Assembly (NCBI GenBank): GCA_903835655.1
Contig: CAILNT010000059.1
Coordinates: 57,009-121,008 of the forward strand
DNA length: 64,000 nt
Reading direction: 5' to 3'
DNA from: an uncultured Pseudomonadota bacterium
GTDB lineage: Bacteria; Pseudomonadota; Gammaproteobacteria; Burkholderiales; Thiobacillaceae
The position numbers were made by a program, and so were the translations under genes. The notes under the pieces were generated by a model. That model had not been told where the DNA came from, did not search any database, and saw only the letters and a program-made list of their open reading frames with translations. Shown here in pieces: positions 1-7,688 of the stretch (position 1 is the stretch's first letter; each line of letters starts with the position of its first letter).

Positions 1-2
1 CC

Positions 3-2591
3 GGCAAGGCCAACCAGGTTCAATCCGTTCCCTGGGATTTGGTCGTCATCGACGAGGCGCACCGTCTGCGCAACGTCTACAAGCCGGAGAACAAAACGGC
101 CCGCATCCTGCGCGACGCTCTGACACTCCCGCACAAGGTCTTGCTCACGGCCACGCCGCTACAGAATTCGCTGCTCGAACTCTACGGCCTGATCAGCTTT
201 GTCGATGAGCGGGTCTTCGGCGATCTCGATAGCTTTCGCGCCCAGTTCGGCCAGCTCAAGGAAGCTGCCAGCCGGGTTTGCCAACTGAGCGCGCTCAAGA
301 ACCGCATACAGCCGATCTGCAAGCGCACCCTGCGCCGGCAGGTCGAGGCCTACGTCAAATACACCCGCCGCATACCGATGCTGCAAGAGTTTGTGCCGGG
401 TGCCGACGAAACCAGGCTCTACAACGATGTCTCGGAATTCCTGCAACGGCCATCGCTGTACGCCTTGCCCAACAGCCAGCGGCAGCTGATTACGCTGGTT
501 TTGCGCAAGCTGCTGGCGTCGTCGACCTTCGCCATCGCTGGGGCGCTGGAAACCCTCATCAAGCGGCTCAGTGGCCAACTCAGTGGCCAACTCTCGCAAA
601 CCCTCGACGATAAGGCAGCAAGTACAGACCTGGCCGAAGAACTCGACCAGGACTATGAAGCCCTCGACGAACTGGCCGACGAGTCTGATGCCGCCGCAGA
701 CGCCAGCACCAAGGCCACAAACGAAACTACAGCCGCAGCGGAAATCGCCGCCATCAGGGCCGAGGTCAGCGAACTCGAATCGTTCCGCAATCTGGCCATC
801 TCCATCACGGAGAACGCCAAGGGCACCGCGCTGCTGCAAGCGCTCAACGTTGCCTTCAAGAAGCTGGATGAACTCGGCGCGGCCAAGAAGGCCCTGGTCT
901 TCACCGAGTCCCGGCGCACTCAAGACTACCTATTGAAGCTGCTTGCCGGAACCGAGTATGGCCCCGGTGTCGTGCTCTTCAATGGCAGCAACAGCGATGC
1001 CAAGGCCAAGGAAATCTACACCGCTTGGATCGCACGACATGCCGGCACCGACCGTGTAACCGGCTCACGGACTGCCGATACGCGGGCCGCACTGGTCGAT
1101 TATTTCCGCGATTTTTCTGGCAAAAGCGGCAGCATCATGATCGCCACCGAAGCGGGCGCCGAGGGCATCAACCTTCAGTTCTGCTCGATGGTCATCAACT
1201 ACGACCTGCCTTGGAATCCGCAGCGCATCGAACAACGCATCGGGCGCTGCCACCGCTACGGCCAGAAGGTCGACGTGGTCGTGGTCAATTTCCTGAACCG
1301 CGACAACGAGGCCGACCGCCGCGTCTATCAACTGCTCGCGCAGAAATTCCAGCTCTTCGATGGGGTCTTCGGAGCCAGCGATGAAGTGCTCGGCGCGGTG
1401 GAGTCCGGCGTCGATTTCGAGCGACGTATTGCAGAGATTTACCAGACTTGCCGCCATCCCGAGGCCATCCATACCGCCTTCGAGCAGTTGCAACTCGATC
1501 TGGCCGGCGAGATTTCCGACGCCATGCTGGGCGCCCGCAAGGCGCTGCTGGAGAATTTTGACGAGGAAGTCCAGGAGCGGCTTCGACTGCGCAACCTGGA
1601 TGCCCGCGCCTCCCTCGGCAAGCTGGAGCGTCTCTTGATGCGCTTCACCCGTGCCGCGCTCAACGGGCATGCGAGTTTCGACCACGACGATACCGGCTTC
1701 CTGCTTCATTCACTCCCCTCGCCCGCTTGCGGGAGAGGGGCCGGGGGGGAGGGCATCCCCCTCGGCCGCTATGAGTTGCCGCGCCGGAGTGAAGAAGCCC
1801 ACATCTACCGGCTGGGGCACCCACTCGCGCAGGGATTGATCGACCAGGCCCAGCGTGCGCCGCTGTCGCCCAGCAAACTGGTATTCGATTACGAGGCCTA
1901 CGGTGCCAAGGTGTCGGTCATCGAAGGCCTACGAGGTAAGCAAGGGGTACTGGCGGTCCAGCATCTGCGGATTCAATCACTCGGCGCTACCGAAGGACAT
2001 CTGCTGGCCGCCGCCACGGACACCTACGGAGCAGCCTACGATCAGGACATCACGGATCGCCTGCTCGGCATGCCGGGGCGTGCAACGCCGTTGCCACGCG
2101 CCGACAATGCATCCGTTCAGCAATCCGCATCCAGCGACCAGGCCCTATCTCAGCAAGACATGCTCGATTTCGCCGCCGCCAATGTGCCCATCCCGCCGAC
2201 CCTCCAGCAGCAGATCGACCAGCAGAAGGCCCGTGTCATCACGGACCTTGAGTCACGCAACCTGAGCTTCTTTACTCAGGAAACAGAAAAGCTCGATGCC
2301 TGGGCGGACGACCTGAAGGTCGGCCTTGAGCGCGAGATCAAGGAGCTTGACCGGCAGATCAAGGAAGCGCGAACCAGGAGCAAAGGCGCGGCAACCCTTG
2401 CCGACAAGCTGCAAGCGCAAAAGGAACAGCGCGACCTCGAAGGGCAGCGCGACAAGAAGCGCCGGGAACTGTTTAACCGGCAAGATGAAATCCAGGCACG
2501 ACGCGACCAACTGATCGAAGAGCTTGAACGTCAGTTGGGCCAGAAAATCTCGCAGCGAACGCTGTTCTGTTGTGAATGGGTAGTTCAGTGA
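3..2591 (+). CDS. SNF2/RapA-type DNA helicase, 5' end cut off by window
   Basis: Superfamily-2 ATPase of the SNF2/RapA (HepA) branch, expected to translocate on or remodel DNA in a defence system. The reading frame is open from base 3, so the gene starts before the window and the Walker A part is missing; the TTG start at 39 in the ORF track is not real. Counting from base 39, motif II reads VVIDEAHR (about residue 2), motif III LLTATP (about 36), then a TEAGAEGINLQ block (about 370) and motif VI QRIGRCHRYGQ (about 398). The C-terminal 120 residues are charged and probably coiled coil. Oddities: a perfect 12-base tandem repeat (about 571-595, LSGQLSGQ) and a palindromic repeat inserted in frame (1711-1753). 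It precedes the MntA/HepT pair by 47 bases. DISARM also has a SNF2 helicase (DrmD), but no other DISARM gene is visible. Confidence 0.85.
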   Translation, partial: GKANQVQSVPWDLVVIDEAHRLRNVYKPENKTARILRDALTLPHKVLLTATPLQNSLLELYGLISFVDERVFGDLDSFRAQFGQLKEAASRVCQLSALKNRIQPICKRTLRRQVEAYVKYTRRIPMLQEFVPGADETRLYNDVSEFLQRPSLYALPNSQRQLITLVLRKLLASSTFAIAGALETLIKRLSGQLSGQLSQTLDDKAASTDLAEELDQDYEALDELADESDAAADASTKATNETTAAAEIAAIRAEVSELESFRNLAISITENAKGTALLQALNVAFKKLDELGAAKKALVFTESRRTQDYLLKLLAGTEYGPGVVLFNGSNSDAKAKEIYTAWIARHAGTDRVTGSRTADTRAALVDYFRDFSGKSGSIMIATEAGAEGINLQFCSMVINYDLPWNPQRIEQRIGRCHRYGQKVDVVVVNFLNRDNEADRRVYQLLAQKFQLFDGVFGASDEVLGAVESGVDFERRIAEIYQTCRHPEAIHTAFEQLQLDLAGEISDAMLGARKALLENFDEEVQERLRLRNLDARASLGKLERLLMRFTRAALNGHASFDHDDTGFLLHSLPSPACGRGAGGEGIPLGRYELPRRSEEAHIYRLGHPLAQGLIDQAQRAPLSPSKLVFDYEAYGAKVSVIEGLRGKQGVLAVQHLRIQSLGATEGHLLAAATDTYGAAYDQDITDRLLGMPGRATPLPRADNASVQQSASSDQALSQQDMLDFAAANVPIPPTLQQQIDQQKARVITDLESRNLSFFTQETEKLDAWADDLKVGLEREIKELDRQIKEARTRSKGAATLADKLQAQKEQRDLEGQRDKKRRELFNRQDEIQARRDQLIEELERQLGQKISQRTLFCCEWVVQ
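1711..1753. repeat. Palindromic repeat inserted in the helicase gene (copy 1)
   Basis: The stretch cccctcgcccgcttgcgggagagggg forms a near-perfect hairpin and is followed by ccgggggggaggg. Its reverse complement matches the repeats at 7328 and 7534 in the methyltransferase gene. It adds the low-complexity peptide LPSPACGRGAGGEG to the helicase without breaking the frame. Repeats of this kind normally sit between genes. Confidence 0.8.
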
Positions 2592-2638
2592 AACGCCATA
2601 CGAGCCCACCCGACCACAACAATTGCATGGAGAAATAA

Positions 2639-2929
2639 ATGGATAGAACTTACGCCATCGAACTGCTTACTCGCAGCAAGCCTGAGCTAGCCGCTCGCTT
2701 CGGAGTAACGGGTCTTGCCCTGTTCGGTTCAACCGCCCGCGACGTCGCACGAAGCGACAGCGACATTGACGTCCTGGTCGCCTTCGACGGTCCCGCGACC
2801 TCGGAACGTTACTTCGGCGTTCAGTTCTATCTCGAAGACCTGTTCGGCGCGCCGATTGATCTCGTGACCGAGAAAGCCCTGCGTCCCGAGTTGCGCCCAT
2901 TCGTCGAAAAGGAGGCCGTCCATGTCTGA
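2639..2929 (+). CDS. mntA: MntA-type nucleotidyltransferase (antitoxin of MntA/HepT)
   Basis: Minimal nucleotidyltransferase of 96 residues with the exact GSX10DXD signature: G30-S31 followed by D42 and D44, the metal-binding acidic pair. In characterised MntA/HepT systems such proteins transfer AMP from ATP to a tyrosine of the HEPN toxin and so silence it. The ATG at 2639 fits a typical length for the family. The gene overlaps the downstream HEPN gene by 8 bases, the usual layout for a coupled toxin-antitoxin pair. It lies inside the defence island between the SNF2 helicase and DinD. The call rests on the motif plus the HEPN neighbour. Confidence 0.88.
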   Translation: MDRTYAIELLTRSKPELAARFGVTGLALFGSTARDVARSDSDIDVLVAFDGPATSERYFGVQFYLEDLFGAPIDLVTEKALRPELRPFVEKEAVHV

Positions 2930-3278
2930 CCCAGTGGAACGGGCATGGCGTTTCTACCTCGACGACATGATCGCTTTTGCCGAGAAGACCATTGCCTACA
3001 CCGATGGCCTTGACCAGGCTGCATTCGTCGCCAGCGGATTGAATTACGACGCCACCGTGCGCAACCTCGAACTGATCGGCGAGGCCGCGACGCACATCCC
3101 GGATGCCGTGCGCGCCGCCAATCCCCAACTGCCGTGGCGGCTCATCATCGCCACCCGCAACCGGTTGATTCACGCCTACCTGGGGATCGACAACGACACC
3201 TTGTGGAGCATTATCCAAAGCGACATTCCGGCCCTGTTGCCACAACTGCACGAACTCAGGGATCGGACGATAGGGTGA
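2922..3278 (+). CDS. hepT: HepT-like HEPN ribonuclease toxin (DUF86)
   Basis: All-helical HEPN protein of 118 residues carrying the RX4HXY motif exactly: R79, H84 and Y86 in RNRLIHAY. In this family the R and H residues form the RNase site of a toxin dimer, and the Tyr is the residue AMPylated by MntA. The start ATG overlaps the mntA stop by 8 bases, so translation is probably coupled. The stop is 4 bases before the GTG start of dinD, which suggests one transcript through the island. In defence islands this pair may act as an abortive-infection module or as a stability module; the sequence does not show which. Confidence 0.88.
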   Translation: MSDPVERAWRFYLDDMIAFAEKTIAYTDGLDQAAFVASGLNYDATVRNLELIGEAATHIPDAVRAANPQLPWRLIIATRNRLIHAYLGIDNDTLWSIIQSDIPALLPQLHELRDRTIG

Positions 3279-3282
3279 ACCA

Positions 3283-4173
3283 GTGAACAAACAACTGCCA
3301 ACGCAAGGCACCCGGACGTTCGAGGAACTGAGGCAGACCAACGAGCATGGCGCGGAGTACTGGAGCGCCCGTGACTTGCAGTCCATGCTCGGATACAGCC
3401 AGTGGCGGCGTTTTGAGGATGCCGTCAAGCGGGCTATGACTTCCTGCGAAACCTCCGGAAACAACCCTGAGCATCACTTTGCCGGCGCCGGCAAACCGAT
3501 CACCGGCGGCAAAGGTGCGGTTCAGTTGGTTGAGGACTATCATCTTTCCCGCTTCGCCTGCTACCTCATTGCCCAGAACGGCGACCCGCGTAAACCGGAA
3601 ATCGCCCAAGCTCAGAAATACTTTGCTGTCCAGGCCCGCCGGCAGGAGCTTAGCGACCAGGCTGCCGCCGACATGGAACGGCTCGATCTGCGCAAGCAAA
3701 CCAGCGAAGAGTTCAAGGCACTCTCCGGTGCCGCGCAAGACGCTGGCGTACAGAGCAAGATGTTTGGCGTGTTCCACGATGCCGGTTACAAAGGCTTGTA
3801 CGGTGGCCTTGGCGGCGCAGCCATCAAGGCACGCAAGGCCATCCCGGAAAAAGACAATCTGCTGGACCGGATGAACGCCACCGAACTCGCCGCCAATCAG
3901 TTCCGCGTGACCCAAACGCGGGACAAGCTGGCACGCGACGGGATTCGCAATCAGACACAAGCGATCCAGACCCACGAGCAGGTCGGCAAGGAAGTCCGCG
4001 ATGCCATCAAGCGTATCGGTGGCACCCCGCCCGAGCAGATTCCGCCGGCGGAGCACATCAAGGAAGTCGAAAAACGGCTGAAAAACGCAACGCCAAAGCT
4101 GGAGCTGTACGAGCGTGAAGCGGGAGGATTGTTGGGCAGAACGGAGAGAAAATCCGGGATGAACGAGGAGTGA
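3283..4173 (+). CDS. dinD: DinD-like DNA-damage-inducible protein D (BRO/ANT-type N-terminus)
   Basis: A 296-residue protein with the N-terminal block typical of DinD: WSARDLQSMLGYSQWRRF, then a LVEDYHLSRFACYLIAQNGD segment and a QKYFAVQARRQEL segment. These resemble the BRO-N/antirepressor fold. E. coli DinD is SOS-induced and inhibits RecA filament activities; homologues are also common next to restriction systems. The start is GTG at 3283, 4 bases after hepT, and the stop is 3 bases before the next gene. No LexA-type box is visible upstream, so SOS control here is doubtful and cotranscription with the island is more likely. Confidence 0.8.
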   Translation: MNKQLPTQGTRTFEELRQTNEHGAEYWSARDLQSMLGYSQWRRFEDAVKRAMTSCETSGNNPEHHFAGAGKPITGGKGAVQLVEDYHLSRFACYLIAQNGDPRKPEIAQAQKYFAVQARRQELSDQAAADMERLDLRKQTSEEFKALSGAAQDAGVQSKMFGVFHDAGYKGLYGGLGGAAIKARKAIPEKDNLLDRMNATELAANQFRVTQTRDKLARDGIRNQTQAIQTHEQVGKEVRDAIKRIGGTPPEQIPPAEHIKEVEKRLKNATPKLELYEREAGGLLGRTERKSGMNEE

Positions 4174-4176
4174 CCC

Positions 4177-5892
4177 ATGGCAGCGACAAATTTCAAGACC
4201 GAAAACAACACGTTCCGCAAGCTTATCGGCAATGGGTTGACCTACCGCATTCCTCGCTTTCAGCGCGACTACAGTTGGACTGACGACGAGTGGGAAGACC
4301 TGTGGATGGACTTGTTGGGGACACTCCAGCCGGCTGGTGAACCTGCTCACTACATGGGCTATCTCGTCCTGCAATCAGCGGACGACAAAACCTTTGAAGT
4401 CATCGATGGGCAGCAACGCCTGACCACCGTCAGCATCATCGTGCTTGCGGTGCTGAAAAACCTGCAACGGCTGATTGACGCCGGCAACGACCCCGATGCC
4501 AATAGGCGGCGCATGGATCAAATCCGCCAGACCTATGTCGGTTATCTCGATCCCGTCACCCTGATCGCACGCCCTAAACTGACGCTGAACCGCAACAACA
4601 ATAGCTATTACCAGGGTTTCATCGTGCCGATGGGGCATTTGCCGCAACGCGGATTTCGTGCGTCCGAGCATTTACTGCGCAAGGCCTTCGAATGGTTTGA
4701 TCGCCGCGTGGGCGATTACCTGAAAAAAAGCACGGGCACCGAGGGGATGCGTCTGGCTCAATTCGTCGAGGACATGAGCGACCGCCTTTTTTTTACGGTT
4801 ATCACGGTCACCGATGAGTTGAATGCCTACAAGGTATTCGAGACGCTCAATGCGCGCGGCGTGCGGCTATCGGCGACCGACCTGCTGAAAAATTACTTGT
4901 TTTCGGTACTTGATCGCGGCGGCGACCAGGATCACGAGTTGCGCAATCTGGAGGAACGCTGGGAGGCCATGGTTGGCCGCCTGGGGGCGGAAAGCTTCCC
5001 TGACTTCTTGCGTGCCCATTGGAATAGCCGCCGTACCTTTTCGCGCCAGGCCGAACTGTTCAAGACGGTCCGCAATCAAGTGAATTCGCGCGAGAGGGTT
5101 TTTCAACTCCTGCGCGACATGGAAGAAGACCTTGACACTTACCTTGCGTTGTCTTCGCCCGAAGCCTCCGACTGGCCGCAGGAAACCAAGGGGTTTGCCA
5201 GCACCTTGCGCACGTTCAATGTTCGCCAGCCCTTGCCGCTGCTGTTGGCGGCCAAACGCATTTTCGATCCCCCCGATTTCGCCGGCCTGATGCGGGCATG
5301 CGTGGTTATTTCAATGCGTTTCAACGTGATTTGCAGCTACAGCACGGCCGAGCAGGAAAGAACCTATAACGCCGTGGCGGAGCGCATAGCGAAAGGCGAG
5401 TTGGCCAATCTGGGCGCGGCACTCGCCGCCATGCAAAGCATCTATCCCGGCGACGCGGCATTTCGCGCCGCCTTTGCCGAAAGAACCATCCGCACGACGC
5501 AATCACGCAACAACCGCGTGGTGAGGTTCATTCTGTGCGCGCTGGAAAAACAACTATCCGGGCAAGACTACAGTTTCACCAGTGACAGCTTCAACATAGA
5601 GCATGTTCTGCCTCAGAATCCCCAAGCCGACTGGGAGGCATTCACGGATGAAGAGGTGGATGCGTTGACCTATCGATTGGGCAACATGACTTTGATGCAG
5701 GCCGGTGCCAACCAGGATTTGGGCAATACCCGCTACGCCGCAAAGCGCCCCGTATTTGAACAAAGCGGCTTTGCAATCACCCGCAAGCTGGCGACCGATC
5801 ACGCCGAATGGACGCCGGAGCGTATTGCGGCGCATCAGAACTGGATGGCAACACAAGCCACGGCGGTATGGCGTATCGCACAAATCAGTTGA
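4177..5892 (+). CDS. DUF262/DUF1524 protein, GmrSD-like restriction nuclease
   Basis: Single-chain protein of 571 residues. The N-terminal half is DUF262 (ParB-like nucleotide-binding fold) with the RIPRFQRDYSW block and the VIDGQQRLTT motif near residue 74. The C-terminal half is DUF1524 with an HNH-like FNIEHVLPQ motif near residue 472, followed by LGNMTL. The same pair of domains makes up GmrSD, a type IV enzyme that cuts modified (glucosylated hydroxymethylcytosine) phage DNA. The start ATG lies 3 bases after the dinD stop. Whether this copy is modification-dependent, or serves as an accessory nuclease to the neighbouring methyltransferase/Res system, cannot be told from sequence alone. 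Confidence 0.85.
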   Translation: MAATNFKTENNTFRKLIGNGLTYRIPRFQRDYSWTDDEWEDLWMDLLGTLQPAGEPAHYMGYLVLQSADDKTFEVIDGQQRLTTVSIIVLAVLKNLQRLIDAGNDPDANRRRMDQIRQTYVGYLDPVTLIARPKLTLNRNNNSYYQGFIVPMGHLPQRGFRASEHLLRKAFEWFDRRVGDYLKKSTGTEGMRLAQFVEDMSDRLFFTVITVTDELNAYKVFETLNARGVRLSATDLLKNYLFSVLDRGGDQDHELRNLEERWEAMVGRLGAESFPDFLRAHWNSRRTFSRQAELFKTVRNQVNSRERVFQLLRDMEEDLDTYLALSSPEASDWPQETKGFASTLRTFNVRQPLPLLLAAKRIFDPPDFAGLMRACVVISMRFNVICSYSTAEQERTYNAVAERIAKGELANLGAALAAMQSIYPGDAAFRAAFAERTIRTTQSRNNRVVRFILCALEKQLSGQDYSFTSDSFNIEHVLPQNPQADWEAFTDEEVDALTYRLGNMTLMQAGANQDLGNTRYAAKRPVFEQSGFAITRKLATDHAEWTPERIAAHQNWMATQATAVWRIAQIS

Positions 5893-5907
5893 GGCCGGCG
5901 GAATTTT

Positions 5908-7686
5908 ATGAGCAGCCATAAGCAAAAACTGGAACTCACCTGGATTGGCAAGGATGTGCGGCCGAAGCTGGAGCCGCGCATATTGTTGGGCGACCCTGCG
6001 ATGAGCTATCACGCGAAGCATCGGGTCACTGAGGCCGACATCTTCGATAATCAGCTTATCTTTGGTGACAACCTGCTGGCATTGAAGGCCTTGGAGCAGG
6101 AATACACGGGCAAGGTGAAATGTGTATTCATCGACCCGCCGTACAACACCGGCAGTGCCTTTACCCACTACGATGATGGCATTGAGCATTCGATCTGGCT
6201 GTCGTTGATACGGGACCGGCTAGAAATCATTCGGCGGCTGATGTCTGATGATGGTTCGCTGTGGATAACGATTGACGACAACGAGGCGCACTACCTGAAG
6301 GTATTGTGTGATGAGGTTTTTGGGCGTGCGAATTTTGTCGCAAACTTTGTCTGGCAGAAAGCCTACACGGCAAATCAGACAGCAAAACATGTCTCCAATA
6401 CTCACGACCACGTTCTGGTCTATGCAAAGGATCCAGACCGGCTTGCAGTTGGAAAGATCGACCGAACAGATGATCAGGTCGCAAAGTTCACCAAGCCCGA
6501 CAATGACCCGCGTGGTCCGTGGAAGGCAGAGAACTTGTCTGCCGGGAAGTTCTATTCTGCTGGGCAGTTTGAAATTATCGGCCCGACAGGGAAAAGCTTT
6601 CTTCCTCCGAAGGGGCGTTACTGGCGATGTAATGAGGCACAGTACCGAGCCTGGCTCGATGATGGGCGCATTACATTCGGGAAGGCTGGAGATGGCCGTC
6701 CGATGCTTAAGAAATTCTTGTCTGAGTTAAAGGGTGGCATTACCGTCAGCACGTGGTGGCCGCACGAGGAGGTTGGCAGTAACAAGGAAGCCAGCTTACA
6801 TACCAAGCAACTCTTCGGTGAGCAGGACGTCTTCGCGACCCCAAAACCGGAGAAGCTTATCGCGCGCATTCTCGGGCTTGTCACCAACCCCGGCGACCTC
6901 GTCCTCGACTCCTTCGCCGGTTCCGGCACCACCGGCGCCGTCGCCCACAAAATGGGCCGCCGCTGGATCATGATCGAGTTGGGCGAGCACTGCCATACGC
7001 ACATCATTCCGCGCCTGAAGAAAGTCATCGACGGTGACGACCAGGGCGGCATCAGCCAGGTGGTGAATTGGCAAGGCGGCGGTGGTTTCCGTTACTACCG
7101 CCTCGCCCCCAGCCTGTTGCAGCAAGACCGCTGGGGCCAGTGGGTCATCAACAAGGAATACAACGCCGAGATGCTGGCGGCGGCGATCTGCAAACTGGAG
7201 GGCTTCACCTACGCCCCCAGCGATGCTCACTACTGGCAGCACGGCAAGAGCACCGAAACCGACTTCATCTACGTCACCACGCAAAGCCTGACGCCGGAAG
7301 CTTTGCAGGCCTTGAGCGATGAGGTCGCCCTCACCCCCGGCCCCTCTCCCGCCAGCGGGCGAGGGAAGAGAACGCTGCTGGTCTGCTGTTCGGCGTTCCG
7401 GGTGGGGGGAGGAGATGCGGCGAATCGTTTCCCGAATCTCACCGTCAAGAAGATCCCCAAGATGGTCTTGTCGCGCTGCGAATGGGGGCACGACGATTAC
7501 TGCCTGAACGTGGCGAATTTGCCGATGGCACAGCCCTCACCCCCGGCCCCTCTGATAGAACCCCTAAGCAATCGACTAGGCGGCCAAACGACGGCCGCTA
7601 AGTCGCTGCTTATCCCGGAGGGCGAGGGGAGAAAATCGCTTGTCGGGAATCCCGCTCAAGGCGGCCTGTTCGGCGAGGAGGGTTGA
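5908..7686 (+). CDS. Adenine-specific DNA methyltransferase (type III Mod-like, beta class)
   Basis: Site-specific N6-adenine methyltransferase of 592 residues. Motif IV DPPYNTG lies at about residues 76-82, before motif I DSFAGSGTTG (about 332), the order that defines the beta class used by type III Mod subunits. It should modify host DNA and thereby license the Res-type nuclease at 9052. The catalytic core looks intact. The C-terminal third carries two palindromic repeats in frame (peptides ALTPGPSPASGRGK and PSPPAPL...PEGEGRK), the second split by an extra 20 codons; apart from these, the tail reads like a normal methyltransferase C-terminus. The stop overlaps the region of the DUF1016 gene start. 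Activity is likely but not certain given the insertions. Confidence 0.88.
   Translation: MSSHKQKLELTWIGKDVRPKLEPRILLGDPAMSYHAKHRVTEADIFDNQLIFGDNLLALKALEQEYTGKVKCVFIDPPYNTGSAFTHYDDGIEHSIWLSLIRDRLEIIRRLMSDDGSLWITIDDNEAHYLKVLCDEVFGRANFVANFVWQKAYTANQTAKHVSNTHDHVLVYAKDPDRLAVGKIDRTDDQVAKFTKPDNDPRGPWKAENLSAGKFYSAGQFEIIGPTGKSFLPPKGRYWRCNEAQYRAWLDDGRITFGKAGDGRPMLKKFLSELKGGITVSTWWPHEEVGSNKEASLHTKQLFGEQDVFATPKPEKLIARILGLVTNPGDLVLDSFAGSGTTGAVAHKMGRRWIMIELGEHCHTHIIPRLKKVIDGDDQGGISQVVNWQGGGGFRYYRLAPSLLQQDRWGQWVINKEYNAEMLAAAICKLEGFTYAPSDAHYWQHGKSTETDFIYVTTQSLTPEALQALSDEVALTPGPSPASGRGKRTLLVCCSAFRVGGGDAANRFPNLTVKKIPKMVLSRCEWGHDDYCLNVANLPMAQPSPPAPLIEPLSNRLGGQTTAAKSLLIPEGEGRKSLVGNPAQGGLFGEEG
7328..7368. repeat. 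Palindromic repeat inserted in the methyltransferase gene (copy 2)
   Basis: Reads ccctcacccccggcccctctcccgccagcgggcgaggg and is the reverse complement of copy 1 with few changes. It contains a hairpin around ccagc. It is translated as ALTPGPSPASGRG in the methyltransferase, between the QALSDEV and KRTLLVCCS stretches. Confidence 0.8.
7534..7632. repeat. Palindromic repeat (copy 3), split by a 60-bp insertion
   Basis: The left part (7534-7553, ccctcacccccggcccctct) and the right part (7614-7632, cccggagggcgaggggaga) would join into a standard copy of the same repeat. They are separated by 60 bases of unrelated sequence. All of it is read through by the methyltransferase frame. Confidence 0.7.
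7554..7613. mobile_element. 60-bp hairpin-forming insertion nested in repeat copy 3
   Basis: Exactly 20 codons long, so the host frame is kept. It contains an imperfect inverted repeat: aagcaatcgactaggcggcc (7566-7585), loop aaacgac, then ggccgctaagtcgctgctt (7593-7611). No transposase, no obvious target duplication and no integron attC core could be recognised. It behaves like a miniature palindromic element whose family is unknown. Confidence 0.5.
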
Positions 7687-7688
7687 GC

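Noticed and set aside
571-595. CRISPR-like repeat in the helicase
   Set aside because: Only two 12-base tandem copies (ctcagtggccaa) coding LSGQ twice; a simple in-frame duplication with no spacers. No CRISPR array exists in the window.
159-923. 254-codon minus-strand ORF opposite the helicase
   Set aside because: Overlaps intact SNF2 motifs on the plus strand and has no recognisable domain.
7554-7613. Integron attC site
   Set aside because: Hairpin shape is suggestive, but the RYYYAAC/GTTRRRY core sites and a cassette or integrase are missing.
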